Positions 1 to 5,771 of a stretch of DNA of 7,622 bases are shown here, piece by piece (positions within the stretch are counted from its first letter, which is position 1; each line of letters begins with the position of its first letter). A program made the translations under genes and the position numbers. Below the pieces are notes generated by a model that was given only the letters and a program-made list of their open reading frames with translations, did not search any database and had not been told where the DNA came from. The stretch lies in NCBI GenBank assembly GCA_029287645.1, contig JARFQS010000129.1, forward strand, positions 1 through 7,622. The letters are read 5' to 3'. Origin of the DNA: Thermoanaerobaculia bacterium (lineage in GTDB: Bacteria; Acidobacteriota; Thermoanaerobaculia; Multivoradales; JAHEKO01).

Positions 1-2
1 TT

Positions 3-323
3 AGTTGGTGTTGGGTTGGGCTCTTCTTACTGTTGGCGGCCCTACCGGAATCATTACAGGAAATGTCCAATGGGGTTATTTCCACCCGGGCAGGGGCGTT
101 GTTGCGCTCAGTCCCCCCCGTTGTGGGTCGGGGGGTGGCGATCGGAACGTGGTCTTACGTCTCTAGTACGGGCGCATCAAGGCCCCTGGAAGACCTGATG
201 CTGGTTCAGGGGGTTGGCGAGAGGACGTTCGAGTTGATCCGCCCCCACATTACGCTGTCCGGGGAGACAACGTTGACCGAAAAGGTGAAACCTCCGAAGA
301 AATCAGCCGGAGGCGATGGATGA
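3..323 (+). CDS. Helix-hairpin-helix (ComEA-like) protein, 5' partial
   Basis: The reading frame is open to the left edge, so the start is probably outside the window; 106 residues are visible. They begin with a hydrophobic stretch (residues 2-14, WCWVGLFLLLAAL) that looks like the end of a signal anchor or membrane segment. Two helix-hairpin-helix-like units follow. The first, around residues 30-53 (ALLRSVPPVVGRG), is degenerate and lacks the usual GIG turn. The second, around 62-85 (LEDLMLVQGVGERTFELIRP), keeps the GVG hairpin. Tandem HhH units of this kind bind the DNA backbone without sequence specificity in ComEA-type competence proteins; HhH units also occur in the GspK pseudopilin. The tail is lysine-rich (EKVKPPKK). 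The stop overlaps the start of the following pseudopilin gene by 4 nt (ATGA), suggesting translational coupling. DNA uptake or pilus/secretion assembly is inferred from context. A TTG at 33 could be an internal start but would cut off most of the hydrophobic segment. Confidence 0.7.
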   Translation, partial: SWCWVGLFLLLAALPESLQEMSNGVISTRAGALLRSVPPVVGRGVAIGTWSYVSSTGASRPLEDLMLVQGVGERTFELIRPHITLSGETTLTEKVKPPKKSAGGDG

Positions 324-1042
324 TGTTTCAGGGCAGGTGGCAGGGTAGATGGGTAGCGACCCTGCCACCTGCCGTTGCTCGCCGATTCTGGTCAACGGGT
401 CGCGCTGTGCTTCGAGCCGGATCCCCGCGGTACCGGAAGGAGGCCCCAACCGAAGGATTCACCCTTATCGAATGGGTTCTCGCTCTCGCGATTCTGGGAG
501 TCTTCGCATCCCTTACCTTCCCGGACCTATTTCGACTGACTCGCAGTCTGAGGGTGGACCTGGCCAGCCGAGAGCTGCAGTCTGTACTGAGACACGCACG
601 ATCCAGAGCCATCCGAGAGGGCGTCAAGGTGGGAGTGAAATTCCGAACCGATGGCAAGGGTAGGTACAGCTTCGCCCTGTATCGGGATGGAGACGGGGAC
701 GGAGTTCGGACGCGGGATATCGACTCGGGCGTTGACCCTCGACTGGAGCCGCCGCGGGAGCTGGTCCACCTGGGCCGTAGGATCCGTCTCGGGTTTCCAG
801 CCGGGGCGGCGCCACGCGATCCCGGTGATCCGAGTCGGAGATTGACCCGCCTGGACGACCCCATCCGATTCAATCGCTCGGACATCGCCTCCTTCAACCA
901 TCTCGGCGCCTCGACCCCCGGCTCGCTCTACATTACGGACGGCTTGCACTTCCTCTCCGTGGTGCGCGTCTTCGGTCGTACTGGCAAGGTGAAGATCCTG
1001 CGCTACGACGTGGTCTCCGAGACGTGGAGCCAGGGCAGGTGA
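320..1042 (+). CDS. GspH/FimT-family type IV pseudopilin (prepilin)
   Basis: This is a 240-residue prepilin. The cleavage/methylation motif GFTLIE is at residues 46-51: G46 is the prepilin-peptidase cleavage site, F47 would be the methylated first residue, and E51 is the conserved Glu+5. A hydrophobic helix follows (about 52-70). The segment SVLRHARSRAIREGVKVGVKF-like region (88-108) is typical of GspH/FimT minor pseudopilins, which prime or cap a type II secretion pseudopilus or type IV pilus in the inner membrane. A DGDGDG stretch (123-128) could bind a cation. The ATG at 320 overlaps the upstream stop and has GGAGG (309-313) 6 nt before it, so it is a good start, but it gives an unusually long 46-residue leader. 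A GTG at 407 would give a conventional 17-residue leader but lacks a clear SD. A strong inverted repeat (332-373) lies between the two. The fold assignment is firm; the particular machine served is not. Confidence 0.87.
   Translation: MMFQGRWQGRWVATLPPAVARRFWSTGRAVLRAGSPRYRKEAPTEGFTLIEWVLALAILGVFASLTFPDLFRLTRSLRVDLASRELQSVLRHARSRAIREGVKVGVKFRTDGKGRYSFALYRDGDGDGVRTRDIDSGVDPRLEPPRELVHLGRRIRLGFPAGAAPRDPGDPSRRLTRLDDPIRFNRSDIASFNHLGASTPGSLYITDGLHFLSVVRVFGRTGKVKILRYDVVSETWSQGR
332..373. repeat. Perfect 15-bp inverted repeat (hairpin) at pseudopilin 5' end
   Basis: The left arm GGCAGGTGGCAGGGT (332-346) is the exact reverse complement of ACCCTGCCACCTGCC (359-373), with a 12-nt loop. The stem is 11/15 G:C and should be very stable in RNA. 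It begins 9 nt after the ATG at 320, so it would sit against an initiating ribosome. No T-run follows it on the + strand (GTTGCTCGCC), so it is not a classical intrinsic terminator. It could be a translational or attenuation control hairpin, an mRNA-processing site, a dimeric protein-binding site, or a copy of a dispersed palindromic repeat. The repeat is certain; the function is not known. Confidence 0.85.
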
Positions 1043-1095
1043 ACCAACAGATTATCGTTGACGTGGCTCCGTTTCGTGGAGTAACGTCATCGGCG

Positions 1096-1440
1096 GTGAG
1101 CGCGATCGTAGTGGTAACCACGGCGGGTACTCAGGAGGAGGCCAACCTCCTTGCGGAAGAGCTCGTCGCGAGGCGGCACTCGTGCTGCGTCAACATCTTG
1201 CCGATTCAGCGATCGGTCTATCGATGGCAGGGCAAGATCTGCGACGACAGCGAGTACATGCTCATCATCAAGACCCTGGAGAGCGAGTACAAGGCGGTCG
1301 AGGGAGCCATCCAGGAGCTCCACAGCTACGACCTGCCCGAGATCCTGGCGTTCAACATCCACCGTGGAGAGGGTGGCTTCCTGACCTGGATCACAGCTTG
1401 CTTGAACAAGGGCGCCGAGAGCCTCGAAGACGAAGCCTAG
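1096..1440 (+). CDS. cutA: CutA, divalent-cation tolerance protein
   Basis: The protein has 114 residues, close to the family norm (E. coli CutA has 112). CutA proteins form very stable trimers with a ferredoxin-like fold similar to PII signalling proteins, are linked to copper and other divalent-metal tolerance, and may act in the periplasm or cytoplasm depending on lineage. The characteristic pattern is complete: an N-terminal beta strand then T-A-G (AIVVVTTAG, 3-11), the C-V-N-I-L-P strand (31-36), SVYRWQGKI (40-48), and the C-terminal segment LPEILAFNI (80-88) with FLTWI (95-99). There is a double cysteine at 30-31. The frame is open back to a GTG at 1024, overlapping the pseudopilin, but the GTG at 1096 is preferred because it starts exactly where family members start; GGAG lies 14 nt upstream, which is a weak SD. 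No signal peptide is seen. The gene converges on the PLP enzyme with a 13-bp gap. Confidence 0.93.
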   Translation: MSAIVVVTTAGTQEEANLLAEELVARRHSCCVNILPIQRSVYRWQGKICDDSEYMLIIKTLESEYKAVEGAIQELHSYDLPEILAFNIHRGEGGFLTWITACLNKGAESLEDEA

Positions 1441-1453
1441 GCCGCGGTGGATC

Positions 1454-2614
1454 CTAGACCTTGGCGAGCGCCGAATCGAGATCGGCGACGAGGTCTTCCA
1501 GGTCTTCCAGTCCAACCGAGACGCGCACCATCCCTTCGGTGATCCCCAACTCCTCCCGCTTGTCGGACGGCACGGAGGCGTGGGTCATGGAGGCGGGATG
1601 AGAGATGAGGGTCTCCACTCCACCCAGGCTTTCCGCCAAGCTCATGACCTCCAGGTTGTCCAGCAGGTTCTTGGCTGCTGCGTAGCTGCCCACATCGAAA
1701 GTGATGAGCGCTCCGTAGCCGCTGGCTTGTCGAGACTGGACCTCGTAGCCAGGATGGTTGGGTAGACCGGGGTAGAGAACCCGCTTCACGCTGGCGTGCC
1801 CGTTCAGGAACTCCGCGACAGACCTTCCACTGGATTCGTGCCGGTCCATTCGAACGGCTAGGGTCTTGAGACCGCGCATCACGAGAAAGCAATCGAAAGG
1901 CGAGAGAATGGCTCCGACCGACTTCTGAACGAAGGCGAACCACTCGGCGTCTTTGGCCCGAGAGGAGACGAGGATGCCACCGATCGAGTCGCTGTGCCCG
2001 TTGAGGAACTTCGTGGTGGAGTGAATGACGATATCGGCACCGAGCTCCAAAGGGCGCTGGAAGCGTGGCGAGAGGAAGGTGTTGTCTACAGCCAGAACAG
2101 CGCCGCGTTGATGAGCGATATCGGCCACGGCGGCAATGTCGGTGATCTCCATCATGGGGTTGGTCGGGGTCTCGACATAGACGAGGCGGGTCTCCTCGGT
2201 CATCGCCCTTTCGACGGCATCGAGATCCGTCGAATCGATCCAGGAGAATCGCAAGCCGTAACGCTCCAGAATCTGGCTGAAGAACCGATAGGTCCCACCA
2301 TAGACGTTCTGTGAGCAAACGACATGATCGCCGGTTCGAGTCAGGGTCAGCAGAGTCGATATCGCTGCCATTCCCGAGGCGAAGGCGTGACCGGCGAGGC
2401 CGTTCTCGAGAGCTGCGACGTTTTCTTCCAACGCCTCTCTCGTCGGGTTCTGGACCCGCGCGTACTCGTAGCCCTTGTGTTGCCCCAATTCATCCTGGAC
2501 ATAGGTCGAGGTCTGGTAAATGGGCACCGTCACCGAGCCGGTGGTGGGATCGGGGGATTGGCCGGCATGAATGGCCCTTGTCGAGAAACCTGAGCTCTTG
2601 GGATCGCCTTTCAC
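1454..2614 (-). CDS. Cystathionine gamma-synthase/gamma-lyase family PLP enzyme
   Basis: The protein has 386 residues and spans the full Cys/Met-metabolism PLP family (fold type I). These enzymes make or cleave cystathionine: gamma-synthase joins an O-activated homoserine to cysteine, and gamma-lyase releases cysteine and 2-oxobutyrate. Visible motifs are VPIYQTSTY near residue 31, YARVQNPTR near 51, NVYGGTYR (103-110) whose Tyr stacks on PLP, ETPTNP near 148, VDNTF near 176, the Schiff-base lysine in HSTTKF (K202), and the C-terminal SLGGVETLISHP near 329. YGGT rather than YGCT argues against methionine gamma-lyase. Synthase and lyase cannot be separated by eye. The start is set by a perfect AGGAGG (2621-2626) 6 nt before GTG 2614; an upstream in-frame GTG at 2629 has no SD. 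The gene is divergent from mtnA, which also acts in sulfur amino acid metabolism. No cystathionine beta-synthase is in the window. Confidence 0.93.
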   Translation of the reverse strand: MKGDPKSSGFSTRAIHAGQSPDPTTGSVTVPIYQTSTYVQDELGQHKGYEYARVQNPTREALEENVAALENGLAGHAFASGMAAISTLLTLTRTGDHVVCSQNVYGGTYRFFSQILERYGLRFSWIDSTDLDAVERAMTEETRLVYVETPTNPMMEITDIAAVADIAHQRGAVLAVDNTFLSPRFQRPLELGADIVIHSTTKFLNGHSDSIGGILVSSRAKDAEWFAFVQKSVGAILSPFDCFLVMRGLKTLAVRMDRHESSGRSVAEFLNGHASVKRVLYPGLPNHPGYEVQSRQASGYGALITFDVGSYAAAKNLLDNLEVMSLAESLGGVETLISHPASMTHASVPSDKREELGITEGMVRVSVGLEDLEDLVADLDSALAKV

Positions 2615-2740
2615 AGCAAACCTCCTCACGAAGGAATGTTCACGAAACCGGGACTCGCTGACAGCCTGGGGGTGTCGAGCGCTCTGCGGACGAAGTCTAC
2701 CAGCGGTCTCAGTCGGTTCCAGGGTAATAACATAGACACC
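2615..2740. promoter_or_regulatory. Divergent intergenic region between the PLP enzyme and mtnA
   Basis: The two divergently transcribed genes are separated by 126 bp, which must carry promoters for both unless they start inside the neighbour. An AT-rich patch, TAATAACATA (2725-2734), stands out and could supply a -10 element on either strand. I found no convincing TTGACA-like -35 box at 16-18 nt, nor a riboswitch fold I recognise (no SAM-riboswitch-like motif). The regulatory role is inferred from gene orientation. Confidence 0.35.
2621..2626 (-). promoter_or_regulatory. Shine-Dalgarno site deciding the PLP-enzyme start
   Basis: Read on the minus strand this is AGGAGG, a perfect anti-SD match, followed by the 6-nt spacer TTTGCT and a GTG. 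It lies inside the longer open frame that begins at 2629, which shows that the longer frame overstates the protein by five residues. Confidence 0.8.
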
Positions 2741-3823
2741 ATGAGGAACTCTTCACAGACGTCGACGCCTTCCCGGTCCGGGGCCTTCTCTCCCATCTGC
2801 TGGCAGGACGATCATCTCCGCCTTCTCGACCAGACTCTCCTGCCCCGTGAAGAGGTTTGGCTGGAGTGCCGTTCACCGGAGGATGTCGCGCGAGCCATAC
2901 GCCGTCTCTCTGTCCGGGGTGCACCGGCGATCGGCGTTGCAGCGGCCTACGGCCTGGTGCTCGGAGCCCTCTCTGTGCCGCCTGGAAAAGACCTCGATGT
3001 TCACTTGGACGAGGTTGTCGAGCTCCTCGGCTCCACACGCCCTACCGCGGTCAACCTGAGATGGGCTCTGGACAAGGGCAGAGAGATCTTCGAATCGAAC
3101 CCGGACCTGGATGCGAAGGGTTTGGCAACAGCGCTCTTGAACTGGGCCGGTGAACTGCAGGCCGCCGACATCGCTGCAAACCGTCGCATCGGAGCCCACG
3201 GCGAGCCTCTGTTCCACAAGGGCGATCGCGTAATGACCCACTGCAATACCGGGTCCCTGGCGACCGCAGGATACGGCACGGCTCTTGGCGTGATTCGAGC
3301 CTCGTGGGAGGCCGACAAAGTGACGATGGTCTGGGTCGACGAGACCCGCCCCCTTCTTCAGGGTGCGCGGTTGACGACCTGGGAGTTGCAGCGCCTGGGT
3401 ATTCCATTCCAATTGATCACAGACTCGGGCGCCGGCTCGCTGATGGCTCGAGGGCTAGTAGACCGCATCGTTGTCGGAGCAGATCGCATCGCCGCGAATG
3501 GCGATACGGCCAACAAGATTGGCACCTACCCCCTGGCGGTCCTTGCCCAACGGCATCAGATTCCTTTCTATGTGGCAGCACCCCTGTCGACGATAGACCA
3601 ACACACACCGTCCGGTGCTGAAATCCCGATCGAAGAGCGCGAGCCCGAAGAGATCATGACGGTCTTCGGCACACGCATCGCTCCTGAGGAGGCTCGGGCA
3701 GCGAACTTCGCCTTCGATGTGACCCCAGCGGAGTTGATCACTGCAATCATCACCGATGCCGGCGTTCTCGTCCCGCCCTACACCGAGTCCATTGCTCGCA
3801 CCCTCGGCACGGCGTACTCCTAG
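2741..3823 (+). CDS. mtnA: S-methyl-5-thioribose-1-phosphate isomerase (MtnA)
   Basis: MtnA converts 5-methylthioribose-1-phosphate (aldose) to methylthioribulose-1-phosphate (ketose) in the cytoplasmic methionine salvage pathway, which recycles the methylthioadenosine left by polyamine synthesis and similar reactions. It belongs to the eIF2B-alpha/beta/delta-like fold. The 360-residue length is normal for the family. Visible motifs are LLDQTLLP near residue 29, VRGAPAIG (58-65), MTHCNTGSLATAGYGT (165-180) with catalytic C168, and VGADRIAANGDTANKIGTY (245-263) with catalytic D248. The 80-residue Cys-Asp spacing equals that of Bacillus subtilis MtnA (C160/D240), as I recall it. The frame is open back to ATG 2636, but ATG 2741 fits the family N-terminus; no good SD precedes it (AGGG is 16 nt away), so the exact start is uncertain. 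No other mtn genes are visible. The divergent neighbour is a transsulfuration-type enzyme. Confidence 0.95.
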   Translation: MRNSSQTSTPSRSGAFSPICWQDDHLRLLDQTLLPREEVWLECRSPEDVARAIRRLSVRGAPAIGVAAAYGLVLGALSVPPGKDLDVHLDEVVELLGSTRPTAVNLRWALDKGREIFESNPDLDAKGLATALLNWAGELQAADIAANRRIGAHGEPLFHKGDRVMTHCNTGSLATAGYGTALGVIRASWEADKVTMVWVDETRPLLQGARLTTWELQRLGIPFQLITDSGAGSLMARGLVDRIVVGADRIAANGDTANKIGTYPLAVLAQRHQIPFYVAAPLSTIDQHTPSGAEIPIEEREPEEIMTVFGTRIAPEEARAANFAFDVTPAELITAIITDAGVLVPPYTESIARTLGTAYS

Positions 3824-4267
3824 GCGGCCGACTCCTCCACCGCTGCCGAGCTGAGTCAGTGTTGTATGCGTGATGCTTGGCAGATTATAAGTGGAGCACA
3901 GAGAGCCCAATATGGACCCATGAGGGCGCTTGGTGGAGTTCTATTGGTTACAGAAGGGATCTTTGATGCCATTAGTGGAAAGGTGGCACAATTGGCCGAA
4001 GCGTCGGTATCGATTGCAGGTAGCGTTATTCAAGGAAGACGACACCCTGTCTTCGCCCAGTCCGGGTCTTTTGGGCGCCGTGTTCTTCAGTGGATCAGAC
4101 CAGATTGGAACACCCAACAACCTCAGATTGTGTGGAGTCAAAAGTTAATAAAGCGGTCTCTATGAGTGCCATAGTGGACAAACTGAGCCGATCTTGTCCC
4201 CTAAGCCCCTCAGCTGTCAAGCCCCCCAGAGCCCCTCGAGACCGGAGTGAGGCGCAGCTCATCGCAC
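3824..4267. other. Gene-free, lower-GC stretch between mtnA and ssrA
   Basis: No recognisable protein or RNA gene is found in about 440 bp. Hand counts give roughly 45-58% GC per 60-base line over 3901-4200, against about 60-65% in neighbouring genes. Three open frames of 66-99 codons (+ 3866-4165, + 3930-4148, - 3941-4141) overlap one another, lack SD sites and resemble nothing I know. Short potential hairpins exist, for example GAAGAC/GTCTTC near 4036-4055, but none has a T-run that would make a clear mtnA terminator. I searched by eye for tRNA, 6S, SRP and RNase P RNA signatures and found none. It may be a decayed gene, a remnant of inserted DNA downstream of the ssrA 3' end, or an unrecognised RNA. 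Confidence 0.5.
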
Positions 4268-4308
4268 GAAGAGAAAGACCACCTGTCAGAAATGAAGCAC
4301 AGGTGGTC
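4268..4308 (-). terminator. Intrinsic terminator of ssrA
   Basis: On the minus strand a perfect 10-bp stem GACCACCTGT/ACAGGTGGTC (arms at 4299-4308 and 4277-4286) with a 12-nt loop is followed by TTTCTCTTC (4276-4268). It begins 13 nt past the tmRNA CCA end and is correctly oriented to end ssrA transcription. The T-run is interrupted by C residues, so efficiency may be moderate. Confidence 0.8.
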
Positions 4309-4321
4309 GCAGTTGGTGTGG

Positions 4322-4672
4322 TGGTGGAGGCGGTGGGAATCGAACCCACGTCCGAAGAACGCGTCGAGAAGACTTCTACGTGCGTAGCCTTCGTTCGAGA
4401 ATCTCGCCAACCGTGGTGTGGACGAAGACAACCGGTACGGTCAGCCAGCCCCGCTTGAAATCCAGACCCGGTGCGAGGCACCACGAGCCCTTCGATCCAC
4501 TACTGCGACGCCCGAGACAGACGCGGTGAATCAACGCTTCTGTCGGGACGTGACTGCTTAAGCAGCCAATGCCAGATTATCGTTGGCAGTTGTGTTATTT
4601 CGCTTTTACGAGGCGAAACTCGACACGCAGCCTTCTAGCCGCTCTGTTCCCCGTCGAAGCCAAGGCGCCCCC
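4322..4672 (-). ncRNA. ssrA: tmRNA (transfer-messenger RNA, SsrA)
   Basis: This 351-nt one-piece tmRNA rescues ribosomes stalled on broken mRNAs: it enters as an alanyl-tRNA mimic with SmpB, then serves as a short mRNA adding a degradation tag. The 5' end reads GGGGGCGCCTTGGCTTCGAC, the standard tmRNA beginning. Its first seven bases pair with CGCCTCC before the 3' ACCA (six Watson-Crick pairs and one G-U). The T arm is canonical: GTGGG, loop TTCGATT, CCCAC (4334-4350). CCA is encoded. The tag frame (4558-4587) ends in ALAA-stop. Length, the two tRNA-like ends, the tag and the downstream terminator agree. The middle portion (roughly 4350-4550) should form the pseudoknots, which I did not fold in full. 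No promoter upstream of 4672 is convincing. smpB is not in the window. The gene lies 69 bp after the Yip1-like gene on the same strand. Confidence 0.97.
4558..4587 (-). other. tmRNA proteolysis-tag reading frame
   Basis: Within ssrA, the minus strand reads GCC AAC GAT AAT CTG GCA TTG GCT GCT TAA, encoding ANDNLALAA. With the alanine carried by tmRNA itself, the expected tag is AANDNLALAA. The C-terminal ALAA is the ClpXP-recognised signature, and the N-terminal AND matches E. coli AANDENYALAA. The resume codon is assigned as GCC by this similarity; the preceding ACT codon cannot be excluded, which would lengthen the tag by one Thr. Confidence 0.88.
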
Positions 4673-4741
4673 GGGGTTTGGCAAAGAACAACCCTCAGAC
4701 TCTCACAACGTCCCAGCAGAAGACAAGATTCCCGAGGGGGC

Positions 4742-5278
4742 TCAGTTCATCAACCCGCTGATCCCGGCAGACATGGTGCCAACAAGGATGAAGGCGAGGA
4801 TATAGACGATGAATCCGATGAGGCAGACCCCGACAGCACGCCCAGTGCTCTTGTAGTCGAGCGCCTGCCGAACCGCGACGACGACCGCCGCCAACAGCCA
4901 GAACAAGACAACCAGGTTCACGACGAACCCGATGATCGGGATGATGCCGAGAATTCGCAAGATCCCGGGGCTCATGGCGAAGCCGAGGGTCCTCAAGAGC
5001 TCACCCATGTCCGACCGGGTCTGCGGCTCGGGGAGCATCTTGGTACCAACGAGATAGGTGATGCCCGCCCAGATGATCCACCCGACGATCGCGGAGAGCG
5101 TCCCCCAGATCACGCCACGGATGCCGTTCAACGTCACGAAGCTCAGGCCAGCCGCGAGACTGGAGAGCACGACGACCAGGAGAGCCTGACCCGTAGCGGT
5201 GGTGTCGGCTTCGACCTCTTCGTAGATGGCGACATCCAACTTCGCGGCACCGATCATGCGTTCCGTCAAGCTACTCAT
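4742..5278 (-). CDS. Yip1-family multispanning membrane protein
   Basis: This 178-residue integral membrane protein has a short polar N-terminus (1-28, MSSLTERMIGAAKLDVAIYE) and then about five hydrophobic segments: roughly 31-50, 55-77, 98-117, 118-136 and 147-170. The arrangement, with a soluble N-terminal stretch ending in an acidic EEVEAD, Gly/Ser/Ala-rich helices and a central P-x-x-G-F-type turn, resembles bacterial Yip1-domain proteins, whose function is largely unknown. The family call rests on overall pattern and not on an invariant motif. The start is well supported: AAGGAGG (5284-5290) lies 5 nt before ATG 5278. It overlaps the end of the upstream gene by 8 nt, so the two are probably translated together and may work as a pair. 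It is the last protein gene before ssrA. Confidence 0.75.
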   Translation of the reverse strand: MSSLTERMIGAAKLDVAIYEEVEADTTATGQALLVVVLSSLAAGLSFVTLNGIRGVIWGTLSAIVGWIIWAGITYLVGTKMLPEPQTRSDMGELLRTLGFAMSPGILRILGIIPIIGFVVNLVVLFWLLAAVVVAVRQALDYKSTGRAVGVCLIGFIVYILAFILVGTMSAGISGLMN

Positions 5279-5762
5279 ATGCTCCTCCTTGATGTTTGTC
5301 CTCGATTGTGCTCGAGGGTGATTTCTCGATCTCGGCGACCAGCTTCAGGAAGTCCTCCGGATTGGAGTTGCGCAAGCGCGCCACCACGAGAAGCCATGCC
5401 GCTATCGCCAACACTACCGCAACGGGCAGCAGGGGCATCAAGCCGGGGAAGAACGGCCACAGGGCGACGATCAATCCTCCAACGCCACCGAACAGCAGCA
5501 CCACCATGGCGGATCGATTGACCCATTGCCGACTCTGCTCCACCGTCAATTCGACCACCGAGCCAGAGCTTGTCGGGAGGACGGAGACGCGACATCGGTC
5601 GACGCCCCTCCAGAGCCCGCGAACCACAGGAAGCAGCAAGACGCCGCTCGAAGATCCGGGCTGCCAGTCTGCACCCCACAGGTCGGCTGCCGAAGCCAAC
5701 GACCGTAGGACGGTTTCGGGATCCGCCTGGACCTCGACTCGATGCTGAGAATTCGTCTCCAC
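5271..5762 (-). CDS. Hypothetical two-TM membrane protein
   Basis: I do not recognise this 163-residue protein. A soluble N-terminal part (1-82) has an alternating beta-like pattern (HRVEVQADPETVLRSL, then GVLLLPVVRG, CRVSVLP, SVVELTVEQS), which could be a small alpha/beta domain. Two hydrophobic helices follow (about 84-104 and 107-129, joined by WPFFPG), then a charged C-terminal tail (RLRNSNPEDFLKLVAEIEKS). The expected topology is both ends on the same side of the membrane. The start is GTG 5762 with GAGG (5770-5773) 7 nt upstream; that SD overlaps the stop of the aminotransferase gene. The gene lies 9 nt after that gene and overlaps the Yip1-like gene by 8 nt, so it is an operon member. 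The partner and role are unknown. Confidence 0.78.
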   Translation of the reverse strand: METNSQHRVEVQADPETVLRSLASAADLWGADWQPGSSSGVLLLPVVRGLWRGVDRCRVSVLPTSSGSVVELTVEQSRQWVNRSAMVVLLFGGVGGLIVALWPFFPGLMPLLPVAVVLAIAAWLLVVARLRNSNPEDFLKLVAEIEKSPSSTIEDKHQGGAYE

Positions 5763-5771
5763 CTGAATACC

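Noticed and set aside
16..198. 60-codon + frame at the left edge
   Set aside because: Out of frame with the HhH protein and without any recognisable pattern.
437..443. AAGGAGG Shine-Dalgarno-like sequence inside the pseudopilin gene
   Set aside because: No ATG, GTG or TTG follows at 4-12 nt in any useful frame, so it does not mark a start; it encodes part of the leader (K-E).
1437..1458. CTAGG...CCTAG short inverted repeat between cutA and the PLP enzyme as a bidirectional terminator
   Set aside because: The stem is only 5 bp, there is no T-run on either strand, and it is made largely from the two TAG stop codons.
1437..2318. 293-codon - strand open frame overlapping the PLP enzyme in another frame
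   Set aside because: It is Arg/Ser/Gly-rich with no domain pattern; the overlapping frame holds an unmistakable full-length PLP enzyme.
2615..2740. Possible SAM riboswitch upstream of mtnA or the PLP enzyme
   Set aside because: The gene functions would fit, but no SAM-riboswitch core or terminator/anti-terminator arrangement is visible on either strand in 126 bp.
3866..4165. 99-codon + frame (and the overlapping 3930-4148 frame) as a small hypothetical gene
   Set aside because: No SD, no recognisable domain, competing frames of similar length on both strands, and composition unlike the neighbours. Not supported as coding.
4322..4400. A tRNA gene, suggested by the T-arm and encoded CCA on the minus strand
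   Set aside because: There is no D-arm or anticodon arm at tRNA spacing; the matching acceptor strand is 351 nt away at 4666-4672, so this is the 3' half of the tmRNA.
4583..5521. 312-codon + strand open frame, the longest + frame in the right half
   Set aside because: It runs antisense through ssrA and across the Yip1-like and two-TM genes, is very rich in D/R/P/Q without any fold pattern, and has no SD. It is a shadow of GC-rich genes on the other strand and a likely misannotation trap.
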